NCBI GenBank assembly: GCA_036501665.1
Contig: DASXZW010000074.1
Span: 6,691-70,690 of the forward strand
Direction: 5' to 3'
Length of the DNA: 64,000 nucleotides
Source of the DNA: DATAUD01 sp036501665
Lineage (GTDB): Bacteria > Verrucomicrobiota > Verrucomicrobiia > Limisphaerales > Palsa-1400
In this document: positions 18,038 through 25,384 of the stretch, one piece after another
Numbering within the stretch: position 1 is the first letter of the stretch
Layout: every line of letters starts with the position of its first letter
Position numbers and translations under genes: made by a program
Notes under the pieces: generated by a model
What the model was told of the DNA's origin: nothing
Seen by the model: the letters and a program-made list of their open reading frames with translations, nothing else
The model's database searches: none

Positions 18038-19075
18038 ATGGAACCTACTCGAAAATGGCCTTGGATTCTCATCGGGTTGATGATTTTTGGCGCGGTGGTC
18101 GTGTGGCGAGTTAGGCCATTCGCTAACGAGCCAATTTATCATGGCAAGTCCGTTACCGAGTGACTGGATGGGATGGCGTTATTTGACGGGCCACGCCATG
18201 CGGATGAGGAAGCGTGGAATTTCAATCTACCTCTTTCGCCGGACATAATTCAAAGCGATCCGGCTTTAAAAGCCTTGGTGGCTTTAGGCTCGGATGCGGT
18301 GCCAACACTCGAAAAAAGGTTGACCGAACCGCCTGAACAGCCGCCGGACAGTGCTTTATCCCGCGTGGAGGATTTCGCAAAAGTGAAGTGGGCGCAAATT
18401 TCCAGTTCCGCGCCTGCTTCGCCGGGAGCCGCGCCGTTAAAGTTCTCCAACCTTCAGGAAGCTCGGCAGATGGCTGCGGGTTTGGCACTTCTCGCGCTGG
18501 GAACCAACCAAAATGGGGGAGCTTTGCGCTTGATTGAACTTACAGCCGCTGCGTCTACGACTCCGTATGGACGCGACGAATTGCCATTCCTCGATTCGTT
18601 TGGCGTCGCCCGCACTGGCCTGCTGGAGCGGCATGACGAGATCGTGGCAGGAATCCTCGCCGGTCTGACCCATACCAACGTCTCCTGCCAGCATTTGGCG
18701 ATCATGGTGACCAGAACTTGCCCGGCGGACCTGCCGGTATGGAGGAAGCCATTGTTGAAAATCGCTGAAGACCCGGACCTTGGCAACCGTGAATCAGCGT
18801 TGCTGGCGCTGGCGGTTCTCGACTCCAAAACCGGTCAAACTATCGCACTGTGCGAAAAGACCCTGCAAGATCGGACCAATCCAGCGCAGTTTCGGAGTTT
18901 TGCCGCTTTGGGATTGGGACTGGCTGGAGCCAATGCGACAAATGCGCTGCCCCTCTTACGGGAAGTAATGACAGAGACAAATATCCCGAAGGAATCGGCT
19001 TTACAAAAACAAGCTTCCAAAGCGATTGATCTAATTGGGAAGGCCGCAGGCATCGCCAACGCCAGAAGCAATTGA
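18038..19075 (+). pseudogene. Membrane-anchored HEAT-like repeat protein with in-frame TGA
   Basis: Frame begins MEPTRKWPWILIGLMIFGAV (single N-terminal membrane helix), runs to YHGKSVTE, hits TGA at 18161-18163, and resumes without shift as LDGMALFDGP for a further 300 residues. The rest has helical repeats of HEAT/adaptive type (ALVALGSDAVPTLEKRL, LALAVLDSK, LPLLREVM). In similar proteins a Trp follows GKxxxxW at this place, so TGG to TGA is the simplest reading. The part from 18173 could still be made as a soluble protein if reinitiated. Nonsense-mutated gene is the preferred call. Confidence 0.75.
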
Positions 19076-19213
19076 CCCCGTAAAAGTCACGACCGAGGCG
19101 AGTTAGTGGCTCAGACAAGTCGCGGTTGCGCCGCAGTTTTGGCTTTTTACTTGGTGTTGCAGATCGGCTTTTGAATTGATTTCGAGGAGTCAGGAAGCAT
19201 CATCGGAGCCGCC

Positions 19214-19744
19214 ATGAAACTGCGATTTCCGATGGAGCGCATCGTAGAATTAGCCAACCATTACGACCGGGTAACAGGTGAGAGGGACCGACTGCTGGCC
19301 GACAGAATTACACATGAAATCTTCCCGGCCTATATTCGCGGCGGCTACTTGACAAGACAGGGATTCTTGACCGTTTGCGCTTGGAAGACGCCGCGCTCGA
19401 AGCCACATTGCGAATCGAACGAGTCGGCGCTGATCAAGGAGATTTCTGCGCTGGCCTTGGACACGAATTCGGAGTGCATGAGAATTCAGGCGTGGACCCT
19501 TCTCGCCGGGGTGAAATGGCCTACCGCGTCAGTCTTCCTTCATTTTGCCTTCCACAACCGGTATCCAATCCTCGATTACCGCGCATTGTGGTCACTGCAA
19601 GAAGAGGTTCCATCGCAATATACATTCCCGTTTTGGGAGGACTACGTCGAGTTTTGCCGGTCCTTGCGAAGGAAGGCCGGGGTTACCATGCGGGTGCTGG
19701 ACAAGGCGCTTTGGACGTATTCCTATTTGAAGCAGCGGTCCTGA
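19214..19744 (+). CDS. Hypothetical helical protein, 176 aa
   Basis: Unrecognised conserved-looking protein. The segment WTLLAGVKWPTASVFLHFA with HNRYPILDYRALWSL recalls the helix-hairpin-helix part of HhH-GPD DNA glycosylases (GVxxPTAS, YPxLDxRAL), but the catalytic Lys/Asp region is not visible, so a glycosylase call is not justified. Good ribosome site (GGAG, 5 nt spacing). Likely soluble. Genes of this type are common cargo of mobile elements. Confidence 0.65.
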   Translation: MKLRFPMERIVELANHYDRVTGERDRLLADRITHEIFPAYIRGGYLTRQGFLTVCAWKTPRSKPHCESNESALIKEISALALDTNSECMRIQAWTLLAGVKWPTASVFLHFAFHNRYPILDYRALWSLQEEVPSQYTFPFWEDYVEFCRSLRRKAGVTMRVLDKALWTYSYLKQRS

Positions 19745-20238
19745 CCGCGAGTTTATAGGTTCTCAGGAAACCGGCGACCGCGCTACGGCTCGTGCGGCGA
19801 TGTTGAGTTTGTGGCGCCGGCTATGCTGTGTACTATTCCACGGAACGAGTCGGCCACCACGGCAAAGGCTTCCCTCCGTAGGAGAGGTCTGCCATTTAGT
19901 CACCGTGTCGATATTATAGACTTGACAAATGGCCAATAATCCAATATGATCGACGACCGTGAGAATTGTTCTTTGCAATTGATTTTTTACAGCTTGGGCC
20001 TCCACCGTCGGTGCTCTGGCACAGCTTCGTTCGGGAATTGTTCCTTGGCGTTCCAATCGGAAACTTGGTTGGTAAGTGCGGCGAGTGCCGTCCACATTCC
20101 AACTGTCAACGACAGTAAACCAGTAAACGAGAAAGATACGACAATGAATAAAGTAAACTCCCAGAATGAGGTTCAAAAGAGCAACAGTAAATCGCTCATC
20201 CGTAAGTTAACGATGGGCGTTTTGATGGTGACCCTTGT
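19745..20238. other. Gene-poor stretch with a duplicated DNA fragment
   Basis: No intact gene. Bases 19765-19797 match 56425-56457 in 31 of 33 positions; the right-hand copy lies inside the gene at 56259. In frame the left copy reads ETGDRATARAAMLSLWRR before degenerating, so it is a stump of a paralog. A 40-codon frame ending at 20266 (MNKVNSQNEVQKSNSKSL then a short hydrophobic run) could be the N-terminus of a lost secreted protein. Confidence 0.45.
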
Positions 20239-20341
20239 GGGAAGGCCGAAGGCGGCAATTCACTAGAACGTCGTTGTGCCGAGCGACTGATGGTGCGAGG
20301 CCCGGACAAGGGGGGTGGTTCAACTCCACCCCTTCCCACCA
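20239..20341 (+). ncRNA. tRNA/tmRNA-like 3' domain with encoded CCA (possible ssrA remnant)
   Basis: The 3' part has GGAC, a T-arm GGTGG-TTCAACT-CCACC, an acceptor strand CCTTCCC, then ACCA and a T6 run. This order (GGAC, T-arm, 7-nt acceptor, ACCA) is that of a tmRNA 3' end. The matching acceptor strand GGGAAGG lies 103 nt upstream and the pairing extends to 9 bp (GTGGGAAGG/CCTTCCCAC). The middle does not fold into a normal D and anticodon arm, and no tag reading frame is seen. It may be a tmRNA 3'-end scar left by an integrase, an aberrant tRNA, or a small RNA with terminator. Confidence 0.4.
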
Positions 20342-20499
20342 TTTTTTGACTCTGTGCGAATTTGACCCGCTCGGAGACTATATTTTGGCGCGGAGCAGCG
20401 TCAAACCCGAATCAAGGGACTTGGACTTCATAGACAAATCGTCTTTGTATACGCGAACTCCAGCGCCCAAGCCGTTTTTGCCTGCGCCAATGAGGGTTA

Positions 20500-20829
20500 T
20501 TACGATGACCGAGTTGTTTCTTTCAGAAACCTTTCGATTTCTGTTTTGGGAATGATCTTGGTACGAAGCGCAGACGAGCTTCGGAGAAGTCCTCTCGCGA
20601 GCAACCGATACACTGTCGCCGTCGCAACACCCAATAATTCCGCTGTCTGTTTGACCGAATAGCTGAGGCGTACCGGTTTTCCATCGCTTTCGGGCATTTT
20701 GGGACTTTTCGCTCCTGCCGCAGGATTAACCGGCGCAAATCGAACCACCAGTTGCTCCAGTTCACGTCGTTCGATGGTGAGGACTCCGGTTATCGCAATG
20801 CTCAGCATGTTTTTTGGTTCTGTATTCAT
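20500..20829 (-). CDS. Excisionase/MerR-like HTH protein, 109 aa
   Basis: C-terminal 55 residues form a helix-turn-helix of the excisionase (HTH_17) type: SYSVKQTAELLGVATATVYR, then LLARGLLRSS and a short wing ending IPKTEIERFLKET. The N-terminus (MLSIAITGVLTIERRELEQL) is probably a separate small segment. Such proteins accompany integrases as directionality factors or regulators. No integrase gene is adjacent, so it is likely a leftover of an element whose scar may be the tmRNA-like end at 20239. Confidence 0.75.
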   Translation of the reverse strand: MNTEPKNMLSIAITGVLTIERRELEQLVVRFAPVNPAAGAKSPKMPESDGKPVRLSYSVKQTAELLGVATATVYRLLARGLLRSSSALRTKIIPKTEIERFLKETTRSS

Positions 20830-20990
20830 GGGCCGAAACTACGCCGCAAGCCCGGCGCATGACCATCGTTAAACTGCGGCTCGATTACTTAGCGTCCCCA
20901 CCTCTTTGGCTTGGCAAAGTCATCGGTCCCGGCTCCGACGACACCTCGACTGGAGGGGCCGCGCTCTACGGTTCCGAGCGCCTATGGCTT

Positions 20991-21005
20991 TAATGGTGAC
21001 CATTA
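20991..21005. promoter_or_regulatory. Palindrome upstream of the CAP12 gene
   Basis: TAATGGTGACCATTA is a perfect 15-bp palindrome with one central base, 90 bp before the CAP12 start. Placement suits an operator; no binding protein can be assigned. Confidence 0.3.
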
Positions 21006-21095
21006 TGTCAATGAGTTTGACTTCCGTTGAGACACGCGCACGATCAACGACGGTGAGCGGATGTCACCGGCCCAATTGATTTAGGAAGGAATCAC

Positions 21096-21836
21096 ATGGC
21101 AAGCAAATTTGAAGGCACATTTGATGAATTGCAGGCGTTGATTAAAGCCGCTGGCATCAAAGGAAAATGGGAAGACGCTGGCCCCACTCAGCATAGGTTT
21201 CGGAGCAGCGATGGCGGTGTGTTGAGTTGGTGGCCGTCGCGGGGGACAGTAAGTCTGCAAGGGCAGGAAAAGGCACAATCAAATTTAGAGAAAGCCATTT
21301 CAGGGTCGGCAACGACGCCCTCCTTCGTAGCGGTCGCTCCTTCGACAGCATCCAAATCGCAAGAAAAGCAAATTTTCATTGTTCACGGACACGATTCTGC
21401 CGCGACAGATCAACTCGAACTGGCGCTGCATCGTTTGGGTCTTAAGCCCTTTATCCTGATGAACAGCAGCGGCGGCGGAATGACCATAATAGAGGCGCTC
21501 GAAGGACAGATTGGACGTGATTTCACATCCGACTTTGGAATCGTTCTGATGACGCCGGACGACTTCGGTTACTCGAAGAAAGAGGGCGATAAGAAAACGG
21601 AGCCTCGCCCTCGGCAAAACGTGGTTCTTGAGGCGGGTATGTTGCTTGCATCCCTCACGCGGTCGCGAATGGCAATAATTGTCAAAGGCCATCTGGAAAT
21701 GCCGTCCGACCTTCAAGGGGTTATTCACCTCGCCTACAACGACCATGTGAAAGAGATCGTTCCCAAATTGTGCCAAAGATTAAAGGAGGCGGGTTTCGAC
21801 CTCGAACCAAAGCAAATTGCTGCTGCGGCACAGTAG
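21096..21836 (+). CDS. CAP12-type TIR-like nucleotide-binding protein
   Basis: 246 residues. Residues 93 to about 215 are the TIR-like domain of the CAP12/PF10137 type: IFIVHGHDSAA, then TIIEALEGQIG with candidate catalytic Glu134, VLMTPDDFGY and RQNVVLEAGMLLASL. The N-terminal 80 residues hold a small alpha/beta domain (FDELQALIKAAGIKGKW, LSWWPSRGTVSLQG). In CBASS such TIR domains degrade NAD+ upon cyclic-nucleotide sensing, but no cyclase gene is nearby, so a standalone or decayed system is possible. Strong ribosome site AGGAAGGA. Followed after 9 nt by a stop-interrupted gene on the same strand. Confidence 0.85.
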   Translation: MASKFEGTFDELQALIKAAGIKGKWEDAGPTQHRFRSSDGGVLSWWPSRGTVSLQGQEKAQSNLEKAISGSATTPSFVAVAPSTASKSQEKQIFIVHGHDSAATDQLELALHRLGLKPFILMNSSGGGMTIIEALEGQIGRDFTSDFGIVLMTPDDFGYSKKEGDKKTEPRPRQNVVLEAGMLLASLTRSRMAIIVKGHLEMPSDLQGVIHLAYNDHVKEIVPKLCQRLKEAGFDLEPKQIAAAAQ

Positions 21837-21845
21837 TCGAGATTT

Positions 21846-22442
21846 ATGTATGACTCTCTCACAGCTGCTTCGGCGTTTGGTGCCATCGTAGGCCTGATTT
21901 CTAACTTCAGGTAGGAAAAAGGCGCAAAAAAAACCCTCGACCACCAAAAATTCGTGGAGTGGCTAGAGTACCACCGGCACGACGAGATTAAAAATCTCAT
22001 TTGCAATACCGCCGGATTGCAAGGCGAGGTGGATAACCTGCTGCGTGCAGACCACGCCATAATCATCGAGAAGCTGGACGCTGTTTGCACCACGCTTGCT
22101 TCCCTCTTGAGTCAAGTAGCGGAATTTCGCGGGTTGTCGGTGGCAATGGTGCCCGAAGCCGAGTTGTCCAATCAAGCGGTTCACGTGTTGCGCCAATTGG
22201 TTAATTCGGATGCCCAATACATCATTTATACGCCGCTCGATTCGACTAGGGTCGGCTTTCAGTTATCCAATGACGAATTGATGCAGTTCACGGAGTTGCG
22301 GTTTTTAAAAGACGATTTGGACAAGCTCGTATCATTGGGGCTTCTTACTGCGGAATTCACCGGGTCAGATACAATACTTTTTCACATTACTCGCAACGCC
22401 GTTCGCCTCATCGGCGCAATTGAAAAGAGAGCCGCGCTTTAG
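21846..22442 (+). pseudogene. Hypothetical partner of CAP12 gene, interrupted by in-frame TAG
   Basis: Frame opens MYDSLTAASAFGAIVGLISN, a short hydrophobic N-terminal segment, reaches TAG at 21912-21914 after NFR, and resumes in the same frame as EKGAKKTLDHQKFVEWLEYH for another 176 codons. The later part is helical (DEIKNLICNTAGLQGEVDNL, ELMQFTELRFLKDDL). The stop would be CAG (Gln) by one transition. It begins 9 nt after the CAP12 gene, so the two probably formed an operon. A downstream GTG at 21954 could give a shortened product. Function unknown. Confidence 0.65.
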
Positions 22443-22656
22443 TTGCGGCACCACGTGGCGACGAAAGTGGCAGTCAACGACAGGTGCTCATTCAACGCTC
22501 TATGTCCATGAATCTCGGCGGCTTACTCCCATCAATTCGCTCTCGACGCTGGAGCCAAGTATTGACTAGAACGTGGCGGGCCATGTCTCAGGTGGGTAAT
22601 AATTTAACGAACGCCGGAGGCTTGACGGCGCAATTGCACCCGGCATCGTCCAAAAC

Positions 22657-22843
22657 ATGAATCTGATCGAATTTAAAGGCGGCCAAGAAGGCCGTCCGCG
22701 TCTTGATTTGCCCTGAACAGGTCTGCTCGGTTCAAGTGAACCTGCAAGAAGCAACCATGACCGACATCAACTCAGCCGACGGAAAGTCCCATACCGTGCG
22801 AGGAAATCTATGCGACGTTGAGACGCAATTGACCAAACGCTAG
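22657..22843 (+). pseudogene. Frameshifted FlbD-like small gene
   Basis: First frame: MNLIEFKGGQEGRPRLDLP, then TGA. The continuation in another frame reads EQVCSVQVNLQEATMTDINS followed by ADGKSHTVRGNLCDVETQL. Joined, they match the plan of the intact FlbD-like gene at 2366 (short strands, DGK, V[KR], helix). The span of 187 nt is not a multiple of three, so one indel near 22715 explains it. Confidence 0.6.
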
Positions 22844-22909
22844 GCCTAAAAACGCGATTCGAGATTTGACTCAAATGCAGGACGTGCCAATCTGGTATCC
22901 GTCCCAAAC

Positions 22910-23329
22910 ATGATGGCGATGCGATCATTAAGAATTTTCGTTTGTTGGCTCCTTTCTCTTGCTGTCACACTCTGCGTCACTTCGTGCGGCCAAAATACGG
23001 AGCGGCAGAACCAGTCTCTGCGGGCTGAAAATCAAATTCTAAAAGCTGAAAATCAGCGACTCCAAGGCGAAATTGAAGGTTTAAAAGCGGCCCTTGTCCC
23101 GTCTGTGAAAGGCGAATCCGTCGCGGCAAAAACTGTGGATTTCGAGCCGGAGCAAAATTCACCGACTGCGCGACTCCCAGTTTCATCTTCGAGTGCGCCC
23201 GCGCCAAAATTCTGGCTTACGACTTCTTCAAACAAACGTCATAACAGCAGTTGTCGCTATTTCGAGAAGTCCAGAGGTCGATTTTGCGGACCGACCGAGG
23301 GAATTCCATGCAAGCTGTGTGGCGGGTAG
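22910..23329 (+). CDS. Lipoprotein with coiled coil and Cys-rich C-terminus
   Basis: 139 residues. N-terminal hydrophobic segment and lipobox-like LCVTSCGQ (Cys near residue 26), so probably lipid-anchored outside the cytoplasm. Then a short coiled coil (LRAENQILKAENQRLQGEIE), a Ser/Pro linker and a C-terminal motif FWLTTSSNKRHNSSCRYF ending IPCKLCGG with four Cys. This Cys-rich ending (His-Asn-Ser-Ser-Cys ... Cys-Lys-x-Cys-Gly-Gly) recurs in secreted proteins of this group and may bind metal. Function unknown. Confidence 0.72.
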   Translation: MMAMRSLRIFVCWLLSLAVTLCVTSCGQNTERQNQSLRAENQILKAENQRLQGEIEGLKAALVPSVKGESVAAKTVDFEPEQNSPTARLPVSSSSAPAPKFWLTTSSNKRHNSSCRYFEKSRGRFCGPTEGIPCKLCGG

Positions 23330-23478
23330 TTGCGGTGTGCTAACGTAATTTGGCCGTCCTGCGGATGTCCGTGTGTTGATGCCTTTCCCTTGACAGGGGC
23401 CGCCATCGGAGAAATTCGAGGAAATTGTAATCGCAGGATGAGGAGGCACACTTATACTCTGATCACAGCCGACCCGTT

Positions 23479-24369
23479 ATGAACGCGACACAAAATCAGA
23501 CGCCACCGGCGCAGGAACCGATACGTCCGTTGCGGGTGGGCGAGGTCATTTGGGACAGTGCCGTTGAGGCGGCGAGCAGTGCGTTTGTGGTTTGTATTCT
23601 CGGCGGCGTGGCTTTCAGCATCGCCGGAGCCTTTGCTGGTGGTATGATTCCGTCCCGCCCGCCGTTCTTTGCCGGACGGCACCAACCGGAAATTGCCCAC
23701 TCGTCGTCAGTCGGCGATTGGTTGCACTCTTTAAAGGGGCACGCCTTCGCCTTCCTTTTTGCAGTGTTCTTTGCTCACTCGCTCTGGATAGGATTTCGCC
23801 GCTTCGACGAGCGGGGTGCGGGCAAGCGATTGGTATTTATACTATCCAAACTTCGAGAGGATTGGTTTGGACTCATAGTGGGAAACGCAATAGGAGCTTG
23901 GGTTGGCGCAGTGATTTTGGTCTGGGCATCTGGTTTTTCAATGACACAGATGATTTGGCATCGGTCAATAGTAATGATCTTTTCCTGCGTTCAAAGTTTG
24001 GCGGTGTCGGTGCTTGGTCATAGGGAATGGAGCAGAGTCGAAGATTTAATTTCGTGGTATAACACCAATCAAATAAAACTCAATTTCTGGTTCCTTTATT
24101 TTGCCGGGTGTGCGATGATTTTGGACTTCCCAATTTCAAAGAGCTGGTCCGTTGGCTGTGGCGGCGCTGGAAGTAACGCAGGGCGAACGGGGTTCAAAAG
24201 TCAGTTGAAAGTGTTGCGTGATGGTCGGCTGCTCGGTGGAGTTCATCAGTCTGGTCGAGCGAGGCATGAAAGAGCTTTTGGTTGCCCGCCTCGAAGATTT
24301 TGCCAAGGAGTTGAAGGTCGAGGTCGTGGACCTTTTCACCTTTCCGGGCCGGAAGCCGAAGCGCATTAG
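23479..24369 (+). CDS. Polytopic membrane protein with out-of-frame tail
   Basis: About 220 residues with at least four hydrophobic segments (SSAFVVCILGGVAFSIAGAF, GHAFAFLFAVFFAHSLWIGF, LIVGNAIGAWVGAVILVWAS, LNFWFLYFAGCAMIL). After DFPISKSW the frame crosses the remains of an XRE regulator gene in the wrong frame, giving a Gly/Arg-rich tail that is not a natural domain. The original 3' end seems lost by recombination. No ribosome site is obvious. Function unknown. Confidence 0.6.
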   Translation: MNATQNQTPPAQEPIRPLRVGEVIWDSAVEAASSAFVVCILGGVAFSIAGAFAGGMIPSRPPFFAGRHQPEIAHSSSVGDWLHSLKGHAFAFLFAVFFAHSLWIGFRRFDERGAGKRLVFILSKLREDWFGLIVGNAIGAWVGAVILVWASGFSMTQMIWHRSIVMIFSCVQSLAVSVLGHREWSRVEDLISWYNTNQIKLNFWFLYFAGCAMILDFPISKSWSVGCGGAGSNAGRTGFKSQLKVLRDGRLLGGVHQSGRARHERAFGCPPRRFCQGVEGRGRGPFHLSGPEAEAH

Positions 24370-24415
24370 GCAGCGGCGCGGCAGGAAGAGGGCATCAGAG
24401 ACGTCCGTCCATTGA
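24150..24415 (+). pseudogene. Decayed XRE-type regulator
   Basis: The frame 24218-24415 reads VGCSVEFISLVERGMKELLV then ARLEDFAKELKVEVVDLF, the second half of an XRE helix-turn-helix. Upstream in the same frame LEVTQGERGSKVS then a stop matches the preceding helix. The start is lost in the membrane protein gene. A better preserved but also truncated paralog is at 33228; the two share long near-identical runs such as TTTTGCCAA and CAGTCTGGTCGAGCG. Confidence 0.6.
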
Positions 24416-24419
24416 TACT

Positions 24420-24734
24420 ATGAAGACGCAACATTTTCACGGCAGTTCTCATTCTATTGACGATTTGATTGCTAAAGGCAGTTGTGTTTCCAGCGACAAA
24501 GGCAATGCTTTACGGTTTGCTCGATTTGCCCACGGCCACACCGACGGCGATTGCTATATCTATGTGCTGATGTTGGACCCCACGATAGATTTGGAACAGA
24601 GCAGAGATGCTGTCGGGACTGTTGACAAGGTGCTCGTTCGGGATACGCCATTTTCTGAGAGAATTCTCGTCACTGACGATGTGATTGCAGAGTGCAGAGC
24701 AGCTTCCCAAGCAGACCGGTTGCGTGAGAGATGA
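24420..24734 (+). CDS. Hypothetical protein, 104 aa, cassette-like
   Basis: Unrecognised short soluble protein. MKTQHFHGSSHSIDDLIAKG followed by a Ser-rich turn and ALRFARFAHG faintly recalls ADP-ribosyltransferase-like folds (HGS, small loop, helix with Ala/Arg), but the full catalytic triad is not identifiable. Its stop codon lies 3 nt before an attC-like inverted repeat, as in integron gene cassettes. No ribosome site is clear. Confidence 0.55.
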   Translation: MKTQHFHGSSHSIDDLIAKGSCVSSDKGNALRFARFAHGHTDGDCYIYVLMLDPTIDLEQSRDAVGTVDKVLVRDTPFSERILVTDDVIAECRAASQADRLRER

Positions 24735-24737
24735 GCC

Positions 24738-24864
24738 GCCTAACACAGCGCTGGTGCCAACGCCAACTTCGCCTTGAGCTTATGGATGGTTTGGATGATA
24801 CAATGATTATCGATCTTGGGGAGCCGTTCGCCCATCGGCATGGCTCAGTTCTTGGTCGTTAGGC
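24738..24864. repeat. attC-like element (GCCTAAC ... GTTAGGC)
   Basis: GCCTAAC at 24738-24744 and GTTAGGC at 24858-24864 fit the R-box consensus of integron attC sites (RYYYAAC and GTTRRRY) and pair as CCGCCTAAC/GTTAGGCGG over 9 bp. The spacing of 127 bp is in the range of long attC sites and it starts 3 nt after a stop codon. Inner L boxes are not convincing and no integron integrase is present. Confidence 0.45.
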
Positions 24865-24894
24865 GGCGAGAGCCGCGTTGAGATTTGGCATTTT

Positions 24895-25121
24895 ATGTTG
24901 CCATTCTACTCTTGGAATTCCGTGCTGATGGTTGCATTCGCCGTCTTCTTTTATCGAGCAGGCGAGTTTGATGGTGGTCCGGGTTTATTGTGGGCGGTGT
25001 TGTTCGTGGCGATTTTATTTTTGTCTTGGCAGTGGCTGCACTGGGGCTGCTGCCGATGATTTTGGGTCAGATTGCGCTATTTGTCGGCATCGGAGTTTTG
25101 CGAGCCATCCGCAAAGAATGA
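24895..25121 (+). pseudogene. Frameshifted small membrane protein
   Basis: MLPFYSWNSVLMVAFAVFFY and then LLWAVLFVAILFLSWQWLHW in the first frame, continuing after a shift near 25050 as LLPMILGQIALFVGIGVLRA and ending IRKE. Joined, the parts give a protein of about 75 residues with three to four membrane helices. The 227-nt span is not a multiple of three. It follows the attC-like repeat directly. Confidence 0.55.
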
Positions 25122-25150
25122 GAGTCGCCGATCTTGGACAAGAAAGTGAA

Positions 25151-25383
25151 ATGAAGCGGCGGACTTTGAAAAAGTTGCGGGCCGATCACCACCACAACGT
25201 TTATGTGCTGTTTCTTGTCGTTACCGTCTCGCGGCTCCGCACCGTTCGCGCTGCCATCCGAATCGCGACCTCAATAAGCCCTGCATCTACTTCGGCGTGA
25301 CCGAGCTTTCGCCGGACGAACGAATCGCCAACCCCAAGGCCGGGGTCAAGGCGGCCTGCCGTGTGCAGAAGTCGCCGTTTGAT
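25151..25383 (+). pseudogene. Decayed GIY-YIG-like protein
   Basis: MKRRTLKKLRADHHHNVYVL ends out of frame; the continuation reads HPNRDLNKPCIYFGVTELSP followed by DERIANPKAGVKAACRVQKS. The VYVL and CIYFGVT segments about 25 residues apart resemble the GIY and YIG strands. The 3' end is lost where the convergent kinase gene ends at 25385. Two lesions: a frameshift near 25255 and a 3' truncation. Confidence 0.45.
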
Positions 25384-25384
25384 A

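Noticed and set aside
19946..20266. 106-codon frame ending at the tmRNA-like element
   Set aside because: Only the last 40 codons look signal-peptide-like; the rest is low in conserved features and it runs into the RNA-like structure.
24932..25300. 122-codon frame spanning the small membrane gene and GIY-YIG-like remnant
   Set aside because: It changes between the two remnants in a frame that matches neither; a by-product of the frameshifts.
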